From Antedon mediterranea (Eukaryota; Echinodermata; Crinoidea; Comatulida; Antedonidae): DNA of 64,000 bases. The first letter of the stretch is position 1, and the number at the start of each line of letters is the position of its first letter. The DNA lies in contig NC_092673.1 of NCBI RefSeq assembly GCF_964355755.1, forward strand, positions 29,517,001-29,581,000, in the 5' to 3' direction. Below are positions 49,827-61,000 of the stretch, one piece after another. A model generated the notes under the pieces. The model did no database searches. It was not told the origin of the DNA and saw only the letters and a program-made list of their open reading frames with translations. Both the position numbers and the translations under genes were made by a program.

Positions 49827-50556
49827 GTAAGTATGCAATACAAATTCACATTTTAGTGATATAAATGAATTTTAAATATTTTAAGTATATATAGTCGGTA
49901 GAATATATAATAGCTCATCACTGTATGGCTAAATATTGTATGAAATTTGTTGTATGTTTGCTGATTGTGCGATTTAATTTATCAATTTAGGCCTACATAA
50001 TGCTTGGCATGATCAGATTAGGCAAACCGTTTTAACCGCACAGCCAGTCGGCCATTCACGGCCGCTTTGAATTTAATCATGTCTTCCGACTGGTATAGGC
50101 TAGCCTGCCGGCCTAGCACTTAATTATGACTAGGCCTACGTTTTGATTGACCTAGCTAGGCGGATAGATCCCTAGAGTGACTCTTAGCTTATAAATAATT
50201 TAATTATTAATTTAAATAAATTACCATTCTATAAAAAAAAATAAATTGTGATTTTATTTGTGTGGTCTGTTAGTTATTAAAAGACACCTGAAGAATTATT
50301 CAAGATATTGCCTCCGAATTTTGTTCTATGTTGATTCGTTGTAGCCTAGAATATCCTCAACCATTAAATAAAGTACATATTTTAGGGTTGACAAAAATAG
50401 GTGAAATGAGTTATTCTGAGCATTAAAACAACCACAAATCAACAAAAATATCAGAAATTTTTCCAAATTTTCCATACATGTATGTCTAGGCTAGAAAATG
50501 TGTTAAATTTTACAATTACAGTATCTTTTCATTTCAGCTGAAAGTAAGTATTGAAG

Positions 50557-52904
50557 ATGCCACTTCACGGTAAGATTGTGGTTATCAAAAGAAATGGAGC
50601 AGATGGGGCACATTTTCCATTAACTGCAGATCAGTGTTTATTTGGAAGGTAAACTATTAGTTAAATAGATAAAACTGGAATAGCATTTACAAAAGAAACA
50701 AACAACAAATAGGCCTATGTTATTTGATGGACGACTCGCTGACTATTATTTATGAATTGTGTACGTTGTGTTCCTAATTTTTGGGTATAATATCTGGAAA
50801 ATGTCTGTTTTTCACATGTACAGTGTCACCTACATTGATGAAAAATATTGCCATATCTGGTACTATGATTACATCTTCAGTCAACTTTCCCAGAATCGTA
50901 ATGCTTGTAAACCACAGTGCCAATAATATATTTAAGGACTGGTATATTCTGTGTGAGCTGGAGGCAGACTGATGGTACAGTATGTTGAGTTTATAATATT
51001 ATCATCAATAGATTTTAAAGCGGTGTACATTTTTCTTTTAGAACGAATGAATGCGATATCAGGATTCAATTAGCTAATGTGTCTGTGGAGCATTGCAGAA
51101 TCTCTGTGAAGAAAAACTCTGAGGTTGGTGGTTGAATGATTTGTCATAGTACTATTAAATTACGTAGAATTAGTCACAGTATTTACTTGAATGACTACAG
51201 TATATGATTTGACACTTCCACTTAGTTATACCCACCACCCAAAGAAGACTATTGTTAAAATCAAACAATCCTCTATTACAGTCAACTCTCCCAATACCGG
51301 ACACCCTTGGGCGGGCATATATTTTCCGGTTTTTCGAAAGTCCGGTTTCCTGAAAACATATTTTTAAAGTCATCACGTTGTCACTGAAAATGCTTTGAAT
51401 CACCGGTCCGAATGCTGCCCGGTTCGGTCTCCTAGCGTAGGGAAGGCCTAGGCTAGGTAGGCTATGATTGTGTCAATCTAGTTTTAATTAAATAAATACT
51501 GATAGGCCTAGGCCTACCTTATTAATATTAAGCTACAGTAATTCAATTTACCTTTTTTTAAAAGTTACATTATTTACTGTACCAATAAAACATGTTACAA
51601 TAGTAAATTATTGTTTCTCAATGTGTTTTTAACGGCAAAAAGGCCTACGTACGTACGGTGAACATAATTTCGGTCTGTTTATTGTTTTTCGTGAGCTAGC
51701 TAGCAGCAGCAGCATGGGTGAATTGAAGGGCTTTGATTGATGCGCATGTGCAGAGGTGTCATAATCAAATAAAAACGCCCACACCTAGACCACATGTTTT
51801 TTAAGCTCCTTTATTTTGACGTAATTTGATAGCAATGATGAAAATTGATTAGGTAAACGAGCCAAGCAATAATGAAACAATAATTAATTGGTAACATTTC
51901 AAAGTTTATTAACACTAGTTAAGTCAAGTTCATTCCGTTTACGTTTTGCCATAATGATTTCCAAATTTATAATGATGCACATTTTTAGTGAAACATTCCT
52001 TTTTAAAGTCCTATTGCAATTGTGAATTTAACAATAATTTAAACAAAACAAAGACACAAAGTGGAATGTAAATTGAACTTTATTAAAAAACAATTCATAT
52101 GCTAAAAAACATTGTTAACAACTCCCTGCTAAAAACAATAGACATTTAAGACATAGCGCTTCGATGTGAAAAAGCCCACCGCAGTTCGATACGCAACAAA
52201 GCAATTGCCGCCTCGTGGGTTAACAATGAACTGACCTGTCAATCACAGTGTAGCGCTCCATGGCAACATTATTTGATCGTACCGCAAAACGTTGCGCACT
52301 TCATGCATGGTGAGGGTATGGTTAAAAGCTTTTGTACATTGTGAATGTATTGAATCCGAGTCAGCGACGACGATGTTGCGTTGTTTTCGTAAATATTTGA
52401 GTTTTTTAACTGTCAGTCCGGTTTTCAGACGCTAATTTTCGTGTTTTGTACTTCATAATTTGTCCGGATTCCGGAATTGGGTATTCCGGTTTTCATAATA
52501 AATTACAGTACATTTAGAATAGGGACAAATTGGGCCCTTCAAAAAAGTCCGGTTTTTCATGAATTCCGGTTTTGGGAGAGTCCGGTATTGGGAGAGTTGA
52601 CTGTATTCAGATCAAAGAAGCATCTATTGTTACTGTACTGTAAGGTTGTCAATAAGTTGAGGGTAGTAATATTGTTTTTAACACCATAAACCAGCGGATT
52701 TATCTGGGTGTTTGGTCTTGTGGATGAAGATTGATCATCTAACTTGAGTATATAAGTAAATACTTTTATTTATCATTTTTATTTTCAGATAATCCTTACC
52801 AATCTCAGTGCAACTAACCCAACGCTACTGAATGGAAAGGCAATAATAAAAAATGAGAAAATTAATCACATGGATGTGTTTACAATCAGTGATAGATCAT
52901 TCAG
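50557..52904 (+). CDS. Ki-67 FHA domain, exons 1-3 (residues 1-97)
   Basis: MPLHGKIVVIKRNGADG opens the protein; the FHA phosphopeptide-binding signature follows: G30-R31, S45-V-E-H48, and TNPTLLNG. It ends in FTISDRSFRFEYPPGS. In vertebrates this domain binds NIFK and Hklp2 phosphopeptides. The key FHA Arg, Ser, His and Asn are all present. A large TIR element fills the second intron and another the third. Confidence 0.93.
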
Positions 52905-55900
52905 GTTAGTTTGTCTGCAGTAATTATGTTTTTTATTATTTTAACTTCTCAATAACCAATTGGTAATAGCCTTCTGAAATTTCAGATTATCGTAGCAACA
53001 TTTAATTGCTCGTTTTAAAATACTGTAATAGAATAAAACTTGAAAATAGCAATTTACCATCTATTACTAGATAAAGTAAATATGATTGTCTGTGTCTGTT
53101 GCAATTAGGCCAAATAAAAAAACATACTTGTTAAGCGTCACCGCCCGCTCCTGATTATCCAGCCGCCTCTCTTTTTATTTTTATTTTTTTTTTACCCATA
53201 TACAACGGAAAGTTCAGCGGCCCGGCCCAGCTCCAGAGCAGGGCTCAAAATTCACGCTAGCAAACTAGCATTTTGCTAGTAGATTCTTCATAATTGCTAG
53301 TTGAAAATTTCAAAACTAGCAAATGTTTGCTAGGCTGGTGTAATTTTTGAAAAATACGTACTGTACTTCTTAGCTTAGCCACGCTAGCTAGCCACCGATC
53401 GCTCTATGTCGACAACGGCAATTTGGTGAAAACAATTGTTTCATTTACACACCGCCGATTTACGTCAAGGAAACGCGAATCATGTAATGTGGTAAACAGC
53501 AAGCTTTTTCCCCAACACATTAAATCACGTGCATTTAGTACGTCGCTGAGGATGACATCATCAGTCACGTGATTACAGAATACACGATTATCAATTTAGG
53601 GATTTAACGAAATAAATATTTTGCCTACACATTGGTCGAAGCGCGTTTTTTATAGGTTCGTAAATAGGAAACACCCCATACATAATGGACTCTACCAATT
53701 TTGTTTACGATGATCTCGCGCTCGAGATCGGCACACCACAAGGTCCTGTTGGGGCGATGGGCCCGGCGATGCGTTTCATCACAACTTTAAATACTGATTT
53801 ACACAGCAATTGGCAAAGGATTCATCAAAGAAGAATGAATACGTTGAATAAAAATTCACTTAAGAAATGCCGTAAGCTGTTTTCAAAATCAGCCCACTAT
53901 TTAGTATTATTGAGACCAACATCATGCTTCTCGCGATAGGGAATTTCCTGGATAGATGAGTCGAGCGAGAGACGGCGGACCATGGCCGATGAGTGAGGCG
54001 GGGGTGGCAGTTTGGACGGATTAGCCTAGGGCCTACAATTTCGCTCGGTGGCAATTAAATTTAATGTTTTAATTACGTCTGGATTTAAACAATACAAAAC
54101 TCAATTTTGTCATCGGCAATAATATTTCATACATAGTCAATTTTGTTCTGTTTCGCATTTTAAAAGTTTGACGTTTCGTCCTAAAAAAAAGTGGGCCAAA
54201 ACGTCCATCGCACAAAATTATACCTCCAGAAAAAGTATAAAAAAAAACCGTCCCCCCGCCCCTGAAAATTTATGAGGGTGTGACGCTTAACAAGTATTTT
54301 TTTTTATTTGGCCTTATCTAATGTTGATAGATCTAAGTTTTAATGTTTGCCTACTACTTTTACTTAGATTTGAGTATCCTCCTGGTTCAGTGATGCGTGG
54401 TTCTCCCAAACCTGGTGGAAAGAAGGTTATTCAAAGTCCTATTGTGTCGAGTAGTACAGACAGGTCAAGAAGACTGTCATTGCAGGCCTCAAAAACTCCA
54501 TCAAAGACCCCAGCGAAGACAGCTACTCCAGGAAAGAAAACCCCTGTAAAGACTCCTACAAAGGCAGCACTATCTAAAACACCACTAAAGTTAGATACAC
54601 CAGTAAAGAGTACTAGTAAGAAAACACCAGGGAAGACGTCTCCAAAGACACCCCAAACCAAGACACCGACAAAGGCAGCTACACTTGCAAAGAAAACACC
54701 AGCAAAAACTTCTCCAAAAACACCACAAACAAAGACACCAACAAAGGCGACCACACCTGCAAAGACACCAACAAAGGCGACCACACCTGCAAAGACTACC
54801 CCGAACAAAACACCTGCAAAAATAGTTACACCAAAAGCATCTGCAAAGAAAAGTCCTGCAAAGACACCTGAAATGGTAGACACTCCAGCCAAAAAATCCA
54901 CTTCTGCTAAAAAAGGCACTCCAGCAAAGACAACCCCTGCAAAAAGTTCTGCTAAAACTCCTCCTAAGACACCTGAAGAATTGTTTAAGATCTTAACTCC
55001 AAAGGTTAAATCACCAGTTGCAAAGACACCGCCAAAGTCGACAGGAAAGAAGTCTCCAGGAAAGTCACCAGCAAAGAAATCGCCAAAAGGTAAATATCCA
55101 ATTTTATTATTAACTGTCTTACATCTACTGTAGTGTAGCCGCATATCATAAAAGTTTTTATTGAAAAATAGTTCATTCTGCAAGCTGATGCATAATATAT
55201 AAATATACAGAATAAGTTTGTCTTTTTAATGGTAACACAGTAAACTCTCCCAATACCGGACAGCTTTGTGATTGCCAAATATATCTTGTTTTCCGGAAAG
55301 TCTGGTATTCAGAATGTGTTTTTAATGGTAAAGAGGAATTTCGGACCTTTTTGGAAAAGTCTGATTTTGGGAGAGTTTCAGGTTTTCTGAGAGTCTGGTA
55401 CTGGGAGAGTTTACTATTAGTATAGTATTCTAGTTTTTTTATATATATATATTTATATGTTTTTTTGTTTTTAAGGCACAACTCCTCAAATTAAAAAGTC
55501 TCCTAAAAGACTCAGTGGATCTCTCAAGAAGATCAAAGCTAAGGTGAGTTTTTCAATTAATTTTTTATTCGCTGTTATTGTTATTTTATTTATGTTATTG
55601 AATACTGAATTACTATCAACACGTATATTGATAATTGTACTTGGTTTATAAATATCTCTAACAATTTATTATTAGGGTGTGCCTTTTGGAAGCCCGCGTC
55701 AGCCCAAGTCAACTCCACTAAAAACAGCCATGGATCAGCTGAAACGTCGCTCTGCGCCTGTAGTTGAAGAATCACCAAGGACAAAGCGGTCACCAGGTAT
55801 TTTAAATTATTACTATTAATCACTTTTTTTGATTTGTTGTTAATATTCTATAAATATGCAGTATATATATTTGATAGCATGTAACTGTAGATTGGATAAT

Positions 55901-58900
55901 GTGTTAACATCTCCAAACAGATTTACATTTTTACTTGGCATAGCCCTGCCGCATAACAACTATTTGTTCAGGGAATAGGTCGTTCTAAAATGTTTAATCC
56001 TCCTTGAATCGAAACCAATTTGTTTCTGCTTACTTTTATAGCTGTGAAACCTGTGAGTGTTGAAAAGAAGAAAGCTACACCAAAACGCAAGTCTATTGAA
56101 AGTATTGCACCATCAGCAAAGCGAAAAAGAGTGTCATTTGGACCAAACCTCAGTCCAGAACACTTTGACAAAAAACTGCCGCCGTCTACACCACTTCGAC
56201 GAGGTGCAGCTCCACGTAGAAAAACAGTGGGTGAGTTTAAGGTTCGTAGTCCAGGTGCTACACCAAAAATAAAGAAGAGAGCATCGGTTGGAACTCAACT
56301 ACATCCCGTGATTCCAGAAGAGAGGTTGACACCAGTAAAGTCACCAAAAGGCCAGAAATTAAAGACACCATCCCCTAATAAAGCAAGTCCCAAAACCAAG
56401 ACTCCATCTCCAAGAAAAGCAACACCCAAAACAAAAACACCACCTAAGTCCTCCACTCCAGTGAAGTCACCTAAGAAAAGTAGCACTCCAAAAGCCTCTA
56501 CTCCTGTGAAGTCACCCAAGAAAAGTAGCACTCCAAAAGCCTCTACTCCTGCGAAATCACCCAAGAAAAGAAGCACTCCAAAAGCCTCTACTCCTGTGAA
56601 GTCACCCAAGAAAAGTAGCACTCCAAAAGCCTCTACTCCTGCGAAGTCACCCAAGAAAAGTAGCACTCCAAAAGCCTCTACTCCTGCGAAGTCACCCAAA
56701 AAAAGTAGCACTCCAAAGGCCTCAACTCCTGCGAGTAGCACTCCGGAAGCTAAGGCAGTGACTCCAAGATCTACCTCTCCAGGCCGCTCATTATCTAAGC
56801 GTACTGTTAAGCCTCCAGCTGCATTTGCAGATGAAAGTTACACTGGATTGCCAAATCTATTCCAGACACCAACTAAGGCTACCAAAGACTCACCAGCAGC
56901 TCAGTCAGCAAAGCAAGTTACACTAAAGAAACTATCTACTCCTTTAAGAAAGGATATAACAGCAGGCAAGACATTGAAGCCAACCAAGAGAGCTATGGCT
57001 ACACCTTTGAGAAAAGATATTCAAAAGGTGTGTATTTAAAAAAAATCATATTGTTGTAACATTATTTACTTTGTTTACATTTATGTTACCTGAAGCAATT
57101 ATTTGTATTAGTTTTAGAAAATGCTACTGCCATTCTATCAATAATTTTTTTTGTTTTTCTGTAGGGAATTGAACTAAAACCATCAAAGACTGCAAAAAAG
57201 ACACCAGTTGGTAAAGTTTCTAAGCCATCAACCCCTGTTACTGAGAAGACCACGTCATTAACCACACCTGGTAGGAAGACTCCAAGGTCCTCGCGTTCAA
57301 AGACACCAAAATCAGCAAAGGCTAAAACATGGGCTGACATTGTCAAGAAGGGCGCTAAGAAACCAAGTACTGTGAGCACAAAGTCTGAGCTTTTCAAGAT
57401 TAAAGCCGGACGTGTAACCAAGCCAATTCATCCAGCTATCACTCGATTGAGGACTCCAAAGGTAGATCAGAATTCTACTTAATTTTTCAGACGTTTTGTA
57501 CTTGCTTGTAATTTAGAGATAATTAAATAAAATGTAATTAAAATAATCAAATTAAAGGAAAATTCTTAAGCAGATAGCAATTGATCCACTACTACCCAAT
57601 AACCGTTTTTAAACTTAATTACAACCTGCTGATGTAGGATTTATATAATTACACAATTCCTAAATTGCTAGAGAAATTACTACAGTTATTACCGTTTTAT
57701 GTGCTCAATCTAAATAAAGTTAATTTGGTTCTTGTAGGCTGCAAGAGGAGGTGTTAAAAGCACAGGACATGTTGGATCACCAGCCACTATTATAATTGGA
57801 AAAGCAAGTACACCCGTAACAATTGTACCAAAAACCAGAAGAGGACGCAAAACACCAAGCAAGAAAATGGCACAATTAAAGGGTATCAACGAAGACATTT
57901 TAACCGGATTAGAAGATCTTTTCCAAACTCCATCACCAAAAGCTAAAACTCCTAAGAGGGCTGAACTAAATGTTGCATCACCTAAGACACCAAAAACACC
58001 TGAAGGACCAGGAGTAATGGCAGTCTCGCCTCTGGCTTCACGTACACCAAGCCCAAGAAAAAGCACTTCGCCATACAAGATGACTCCACAATCTCGTAGA
58101 GAATCTGACAAATTTGTTTCCCCATTAGTGGCAACAAAAACTCCATCGAATACACCTGCCAAAAATGTGTTTGAGAGAAGAACACCAAAGCCGAAAAACA
58201 AAGCAGTAGAGGATATGGTTGGAGTCAGTAGATTGGTCAAGACACCTAAACAGAAGTCCTCCCCAGTTGGTAAAGATTTTGGCTTGAAGAGAATAATGAG
58301 TAGCCCAAAACAGAAAAATCAAGCAGTTGATGATTTTGCTGGAGTTTCAGAGATGTTCCAAAGTCCAGCAGTAAAATCTGATGCGCCAAAAGCAGCAACA
58401 CCTACAGTGTCTTTGAAGCGAAAAGCTCAAGAAAGTGCAAAGAAGCCTGCCAAACGATTAAAACAATCAAACACCCCAGTGAAAACGCCTCCAAAGAAAG
58501 TGTCTTCAAAGCGAGAATCAAATATATTTGTCTCGCCTTTAGTTACAACTAAAACTCCATCCAAGTCACCTGCCAAGAAGGTTTATCAGAAGCAAACTCC
58601 CAAGCAAAAGAACAAAGCTGTAGAAGATATGGTTGGATTAAGTAGATTGGTTAAGACACCTAAACAGAAGTCATCACCAGTTGGTAAAGATTTTGGCTTG
58701 AAAAGAATAATGAGTAGCCCAAAACAGAAAAATCAAGCAGTTGATGATTTCGCTGGAGTTTCAGAGATGTTTCCAAGTCCAAAATCAACTCCAGCAGCAA
58801 CACCATCTGAAGCTACAACACCATCTAAAGCTGCAACACCCAAGACTAAACCGAATGCTTTGAAGAGGAAAGCGCCAACAAGTGCAAAGAAGTCTCCTAA

Positions 58901-60044
58901 ACAAGCAAAAACTTCACCAGTTAAAATTACTACTTCACCTGACAATAAACCCGATTCACCTGCAGTTGTCCCTAAAAAGTCCAACAGTAAACGTAAAGCA
59001 CCTACAAAGACTAAGACAACAGAGGAGGTACTCTCCCCACCTAAGGCGAGGTCAACACGCTCTAGAAGGAATCCACCAGCAGCGAACAAAAAGACAACAA
59101 AAGAACCAGTTGCTACTAAAGCGGCAGTTGTAAGCCCTAAAAAGTCAAAAAGAGGTAAAGTTGTTGAAAGTAAGATAACGGAAGAAGTGCTCTCTCCACC
59201 TAAGGCAAGGTCGACACGCTCTAAAAGGAATGCACCAGCAGTGAATAAAAAGACAACAAAAGAAACAGTTGTGATTAAGTCGCCTGTTGTAAGCCCTAAA
59301 AAGTCAAATAGACGTAAAGTTGCTGAACCTAAAGCAACAGAAGAAGTTTTTTCTCCACCTAAGGCTAGGTCGACACGCTCTAAAAGGAATGCACCAGCGG
59401 CGAACAAAAAGACAAAAGAACCAGTTGTGACGAAGTCACCAATTATAAGCCCTAAAAAGTCAAATAGACGTAAAGTTGTTGAACCTAAGGCAACAGAAGA
59501 AGTATTTTCTCCACCGAAGGCTAGGTCGACACGTAAGCGTGCTCCTACAAAAGTGGCCGAGCCAAAAATTGATTCCCCTAAATCCAAGAGGTCTAGACGA
59601 GGAGTAGCTTATTCTACTCCTGCAAAGAAAGAAAATAATGAACCAGTTATTGAAGTTGATGAGCCGGTGAAAAAACAGGCTGCACGTGGGAAAAAGAAGG
59701 CTTCTTTAACTTTTGTAGAACCAGAGTCTGTACCTGAAAAACCTAAAGGTAGAGGGGAAAAAGCTAGTCCTATTAAAAAGTCAGACGACACTACAAAGGT
59801 AACCAAGAAATCTGCAAAAGGAGCTGCAAGTCCACGTAAAACAAGAGCCTCAAAAGTAACTTTATCCACTCCTGCAACAACCCCACAAAAGACTAGCAGA
59901 ACAAAAAAAGCTGCCATCGTCGAGAAAGCTGCTCCATCTCCTAAAAAGACAAGATCTACTCGCGCTGCCCAGAAAAAAGGTCAAGACAGTCAAACGAAAG
60001 AATCGCCCAAAAAGACCGTAGCAACTAGATCAAGACGAAAGTGA
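50557..60044 (+). CDS. Ki-67 homologue (9 coding exons, 1596 aa)
   Basis: Coding exons: 50557-50648, 51042-51123, 52789-52904, 54368-55089, 55476-55543, 55676-55796, 56042-57027, 57165-57461 and 57738-60044; all phases join. Ki-67 is a large disordered nuclear protein that coats mitotic chromosomes, organises the perichromosomal layer and recruits PP1. Three parts support the call: an N-terminal FHA domain close in text to human Ki-67 (CLFGR, ECDIRIQL, DRSFRxE), the RVSF docking segment followed by SPEHFDKKLPPSTPLRRG as in human Ki-67 and Repo-Man, and repeated LFQTP motifs like those of the Ki-67 repeats. The rest is Lys, Pro, Thr and Ser-rich with many TPxK/SPxK sites suited to CDK phosphorylation. 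It is about half the length of human Ki-67, with fewer repeats. Repo-Man is excluded by the FHA domain. Confidence 0.9.
51279..52603. mobile_element. 1.3 kb pogo/Tigger-like TIR element, non-autonomous
   Basis: Ends CAGTCAACTCTCCCAATACC and the exact complement at 52579-52603, flanked by TA on both sides. The text resembles Tigger/pogo TIRs. Internal ccggttt blocks repeat. No transposase reading. Lies in Ki-67 intron 2. Confidence 0.85.
53108..54313. mobile_element. 1.2 kb TIR element, family unknown
   Basis: Ends ggccaaataaaaaaacatac then ttgttaagcgtcac, with the inverted copy gtgacgcttaacaagtattt then ttatttggcc; TTA flanks both sides. An internal 84-codon open frame (53685-53939, MDSTNFVYDDLALEIG) has no family I recognise. 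Ki-67 intron 3; the element ends 54 bp before exon 4. Confidence 0.8.
54368..55089 (+). CDS. Ki-67 exon 4, Lys/Thr/Pro repeat region
   Basis: Residues 97-338. After the FHA end, the exon is a loose repeat of KTP, KTPTKA and SPAKKTP units, basic and predicted disordered. Long open frames on the minus strand here arise from the biased codons. Many T-P-x-K sites fit mitotic kinases. Confidence 0.9.
55238..55416. mobile_element. Short relative of the 51279 element
   Basis: CAGTAAACTCTCCCAATACC at the left and tactgggagagtttacta at the right; the interior has ccggaaagtctggtattc and a second gggagagt. About 180 bp MITE, Ki-67 intron 4. Confidence 0.8.
55476..55796 (+). CDS. Ki-67 exons 5-6
   Basis: Exons 55476-55543 and 55676-55796. 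Basic text KSPKRLSGSLKKIKAK, then PFGSPRQPKSTPLKTAMDQL. The second partly resembles the segment after the PP1 motif (FG...P...TPL) and may be a degenerate copy; that is inference. Confidence 0.85.
56042..57027 (+). CDS. Ki-67 exon 7 with PP1-docking RVSF segment
   Basis: Residues 402-729. The motif RVSF at residues 430-433 is followed by GPNLSPEHFDKKLPPSTPLR, matching the RVxF plus extended Ki-67/Repo-Man docking stretch that selects PP1 gamma. Downstream, six copies of a 45 bp unit (about 56455-56736) code TPxKSPKKSSTPKAS. Near the end is GLPNLFQTPTK, a repeat-core motif. Confidence 0.93.
57165..57461 (+). CDS. Ki-67 exon 8
   Basis: 99 codons, phase 0-0. It contains KTWADIVKKGAKKP; I recall similar SWADVV-type text in vertebrate Ki-67 but could not check it. 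The rest is basic with several TP sites. Confidence 0.88.
57738..60044 (+). CDS. Ki-67 terminal exon with repeats
   Basis: 769 codons including stop; one large last exon, as vertebrate Ki-67 carries its repeats in one huge exon. Repeat cores: LTGLEDLFQTP near 57900, FAGVSEMFQSP near 58335, and FAGVSEMFPSP near 58746. A roughly 410 bp unit is present twice (58080-58356 and 58515-58767, sharing VGKDFGLKRIMSSPKQKNQA). Then four copies of a SPPKARSTRSxRNAPA plus NKKT unit (59020-59540). The tail is very basic, ending TRSRRK; a clear vertebrate-type Leu/Arg chromatin-binding domain is not evident, but the basic tail may serve. Confidence 0.92.
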   Translation, partial: AARGGVKSTGHVGSPATIIIGKASTPVTIVPKTRRGRKTPSKKMAQLKGINEDILTGLEDLFQTPSPKAKTPKRAELNVASPKTPKTPEGPGVMAVSPLASRTPSPRKSTSPYKMTPQSRRESDKFVSPLVATKTPSNTPAKNVFERRTPKPKNKAVEDMVGVSRLVKTPKQKSSPVGKDFGLKRIMSSPKQKNQAVDDFAGVSEMFQSPAVKSDAPKAATPTVSLKRKAQESAKKPAKRLKQSNTPVKTPPKKVSSKRESNIFVSPLVTTKTPSKSPAKKVYQKQTPKQKNKAVEDMVGLSRLVKTPKQKSSPVGKDFGLKRIMSSPKQKNQAVDDFAGVSEMFPSPKSTPAATPSEATTPSKAATPKTKPNALKRKAPTSAKKSPKQAKTSPVKITTSPDNKPDSPAVVPKKSNSKRKAPTKTKTTEEVLSPPKARSTRSRRNPPAANKKTTKEPVATKAAVVSPKKSKRGKVVESKITEEVLSPPKARSTRSKRNAPAVNKKTTKETVVIKSPVVSPKKSNRRKVAEPKATEEVFSPPKARSTRSKRNAPAANKKTKEPVVTKSPIISPKKSNRRKVVEPKATEEVFSPPKARSTRKRAPTKVAEPKIDSPKSKRSRRGVAYSTPAKKENNEPVIEVDEPVKKQAARGKKKASLTFVEPESVPEKPKGRGEKASPIKKSDDTTKVTKKSAKGAASPRKTRASKVTLSTPATTPQKTSRTKKAAIVEKAAPSPKKTRSTRAAQKKGQDSQTKESPKKTVATRSRRK

Positions 60045-61000
60045 AGTTTTTTAGAATTTTTAAACAAAAGTTCAGTTTGTAAATATGTGCACAAATTTAC
60101 AATTCATTGTACTGTTAAATACTAGTTATCATGATATAATTTTCACAATGTCTTTTATATGTCTGTGTTGTCGTCCTAATTACAAAAGTATTTTTGAAAT
60201 AAATTTCATGAACAAGAATTAATAGCAATACAGAATATATTTTAAACCGTTTTTACATTGTGTATATAGCATACAAAAACCCTATTGCTGACTTTTTGAT
60301 GTGTAACACAATTTTACTTAATTTGGATATTTGTACAAAGTTTTATGATAGTCGGGTACAGACAAGGAAACTGATATTTTGTATTGACATTTTTATAGAG
60401 TCATGGTAGCAGAATTGTTGTGTACTCTCGTATACATATATACATTGTACTTTTTAAAACTGTTTTTGCACTGTACCGACTGTGTTTTTTCCACAAATAC
60501 AGATAAAGCTTGTGGTGATTGTTTTACTATATACTAATTTTAATTAATAAATAGTTGAATCATTTTGCTTCTTTTTGGGATGTATACCATTCTACCCCGC
60601 ATTCTACCTCATTCATCTGATGATAAATGTTTCAGTATTAAGTTTTGACCTTACTGTTACTGCAGCAGAATTAACAAGCCATTTTGTCCCATGTATTTAC
60701 AGTAAATTGGAGTATTTTTAGGTTTGCATCTGATACTGTTTGTTCAACTAAGAAACGTTCCTAATGGATATAATAATGTTATCTGTTGTAGACCTGTAGT
60801 TTAGTCCAGTGTGATACTACAGTACCTGTATTGTACAATCCTACTTCATTTTATGTTTGAATTATGTTTTATGTAAATCTTGTAATATATTTGATAGTAT
60901 GTAGTAGGAAATACATTTAGATGTTATTTTACCTCTATTTCATTTTTGTATGTGTTACCTGGGATGACATGTGAACTGAGTGACCAGTAATAAAAATGAA
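60045..61000 (+). other. Ki-67 3' UTR with several poly(A) signals
   Basis: AATAAA-type signals occur near 60199 (gaaataaattt), 60546 (ttaataaatag) and 60990 (agtaataaaaatg). Which is used is not visible. Confidence 0.55.

Noticed and set aside
54431-59917. Several long minus-strand open frames opposite Ki-67 exons
   Set aside because: Codons for Lys, Thr, Pro and Ala repeats leave the opposite strand free of stops; texts such as FAGVFFAGV are only reflections of KTPAK repeats.
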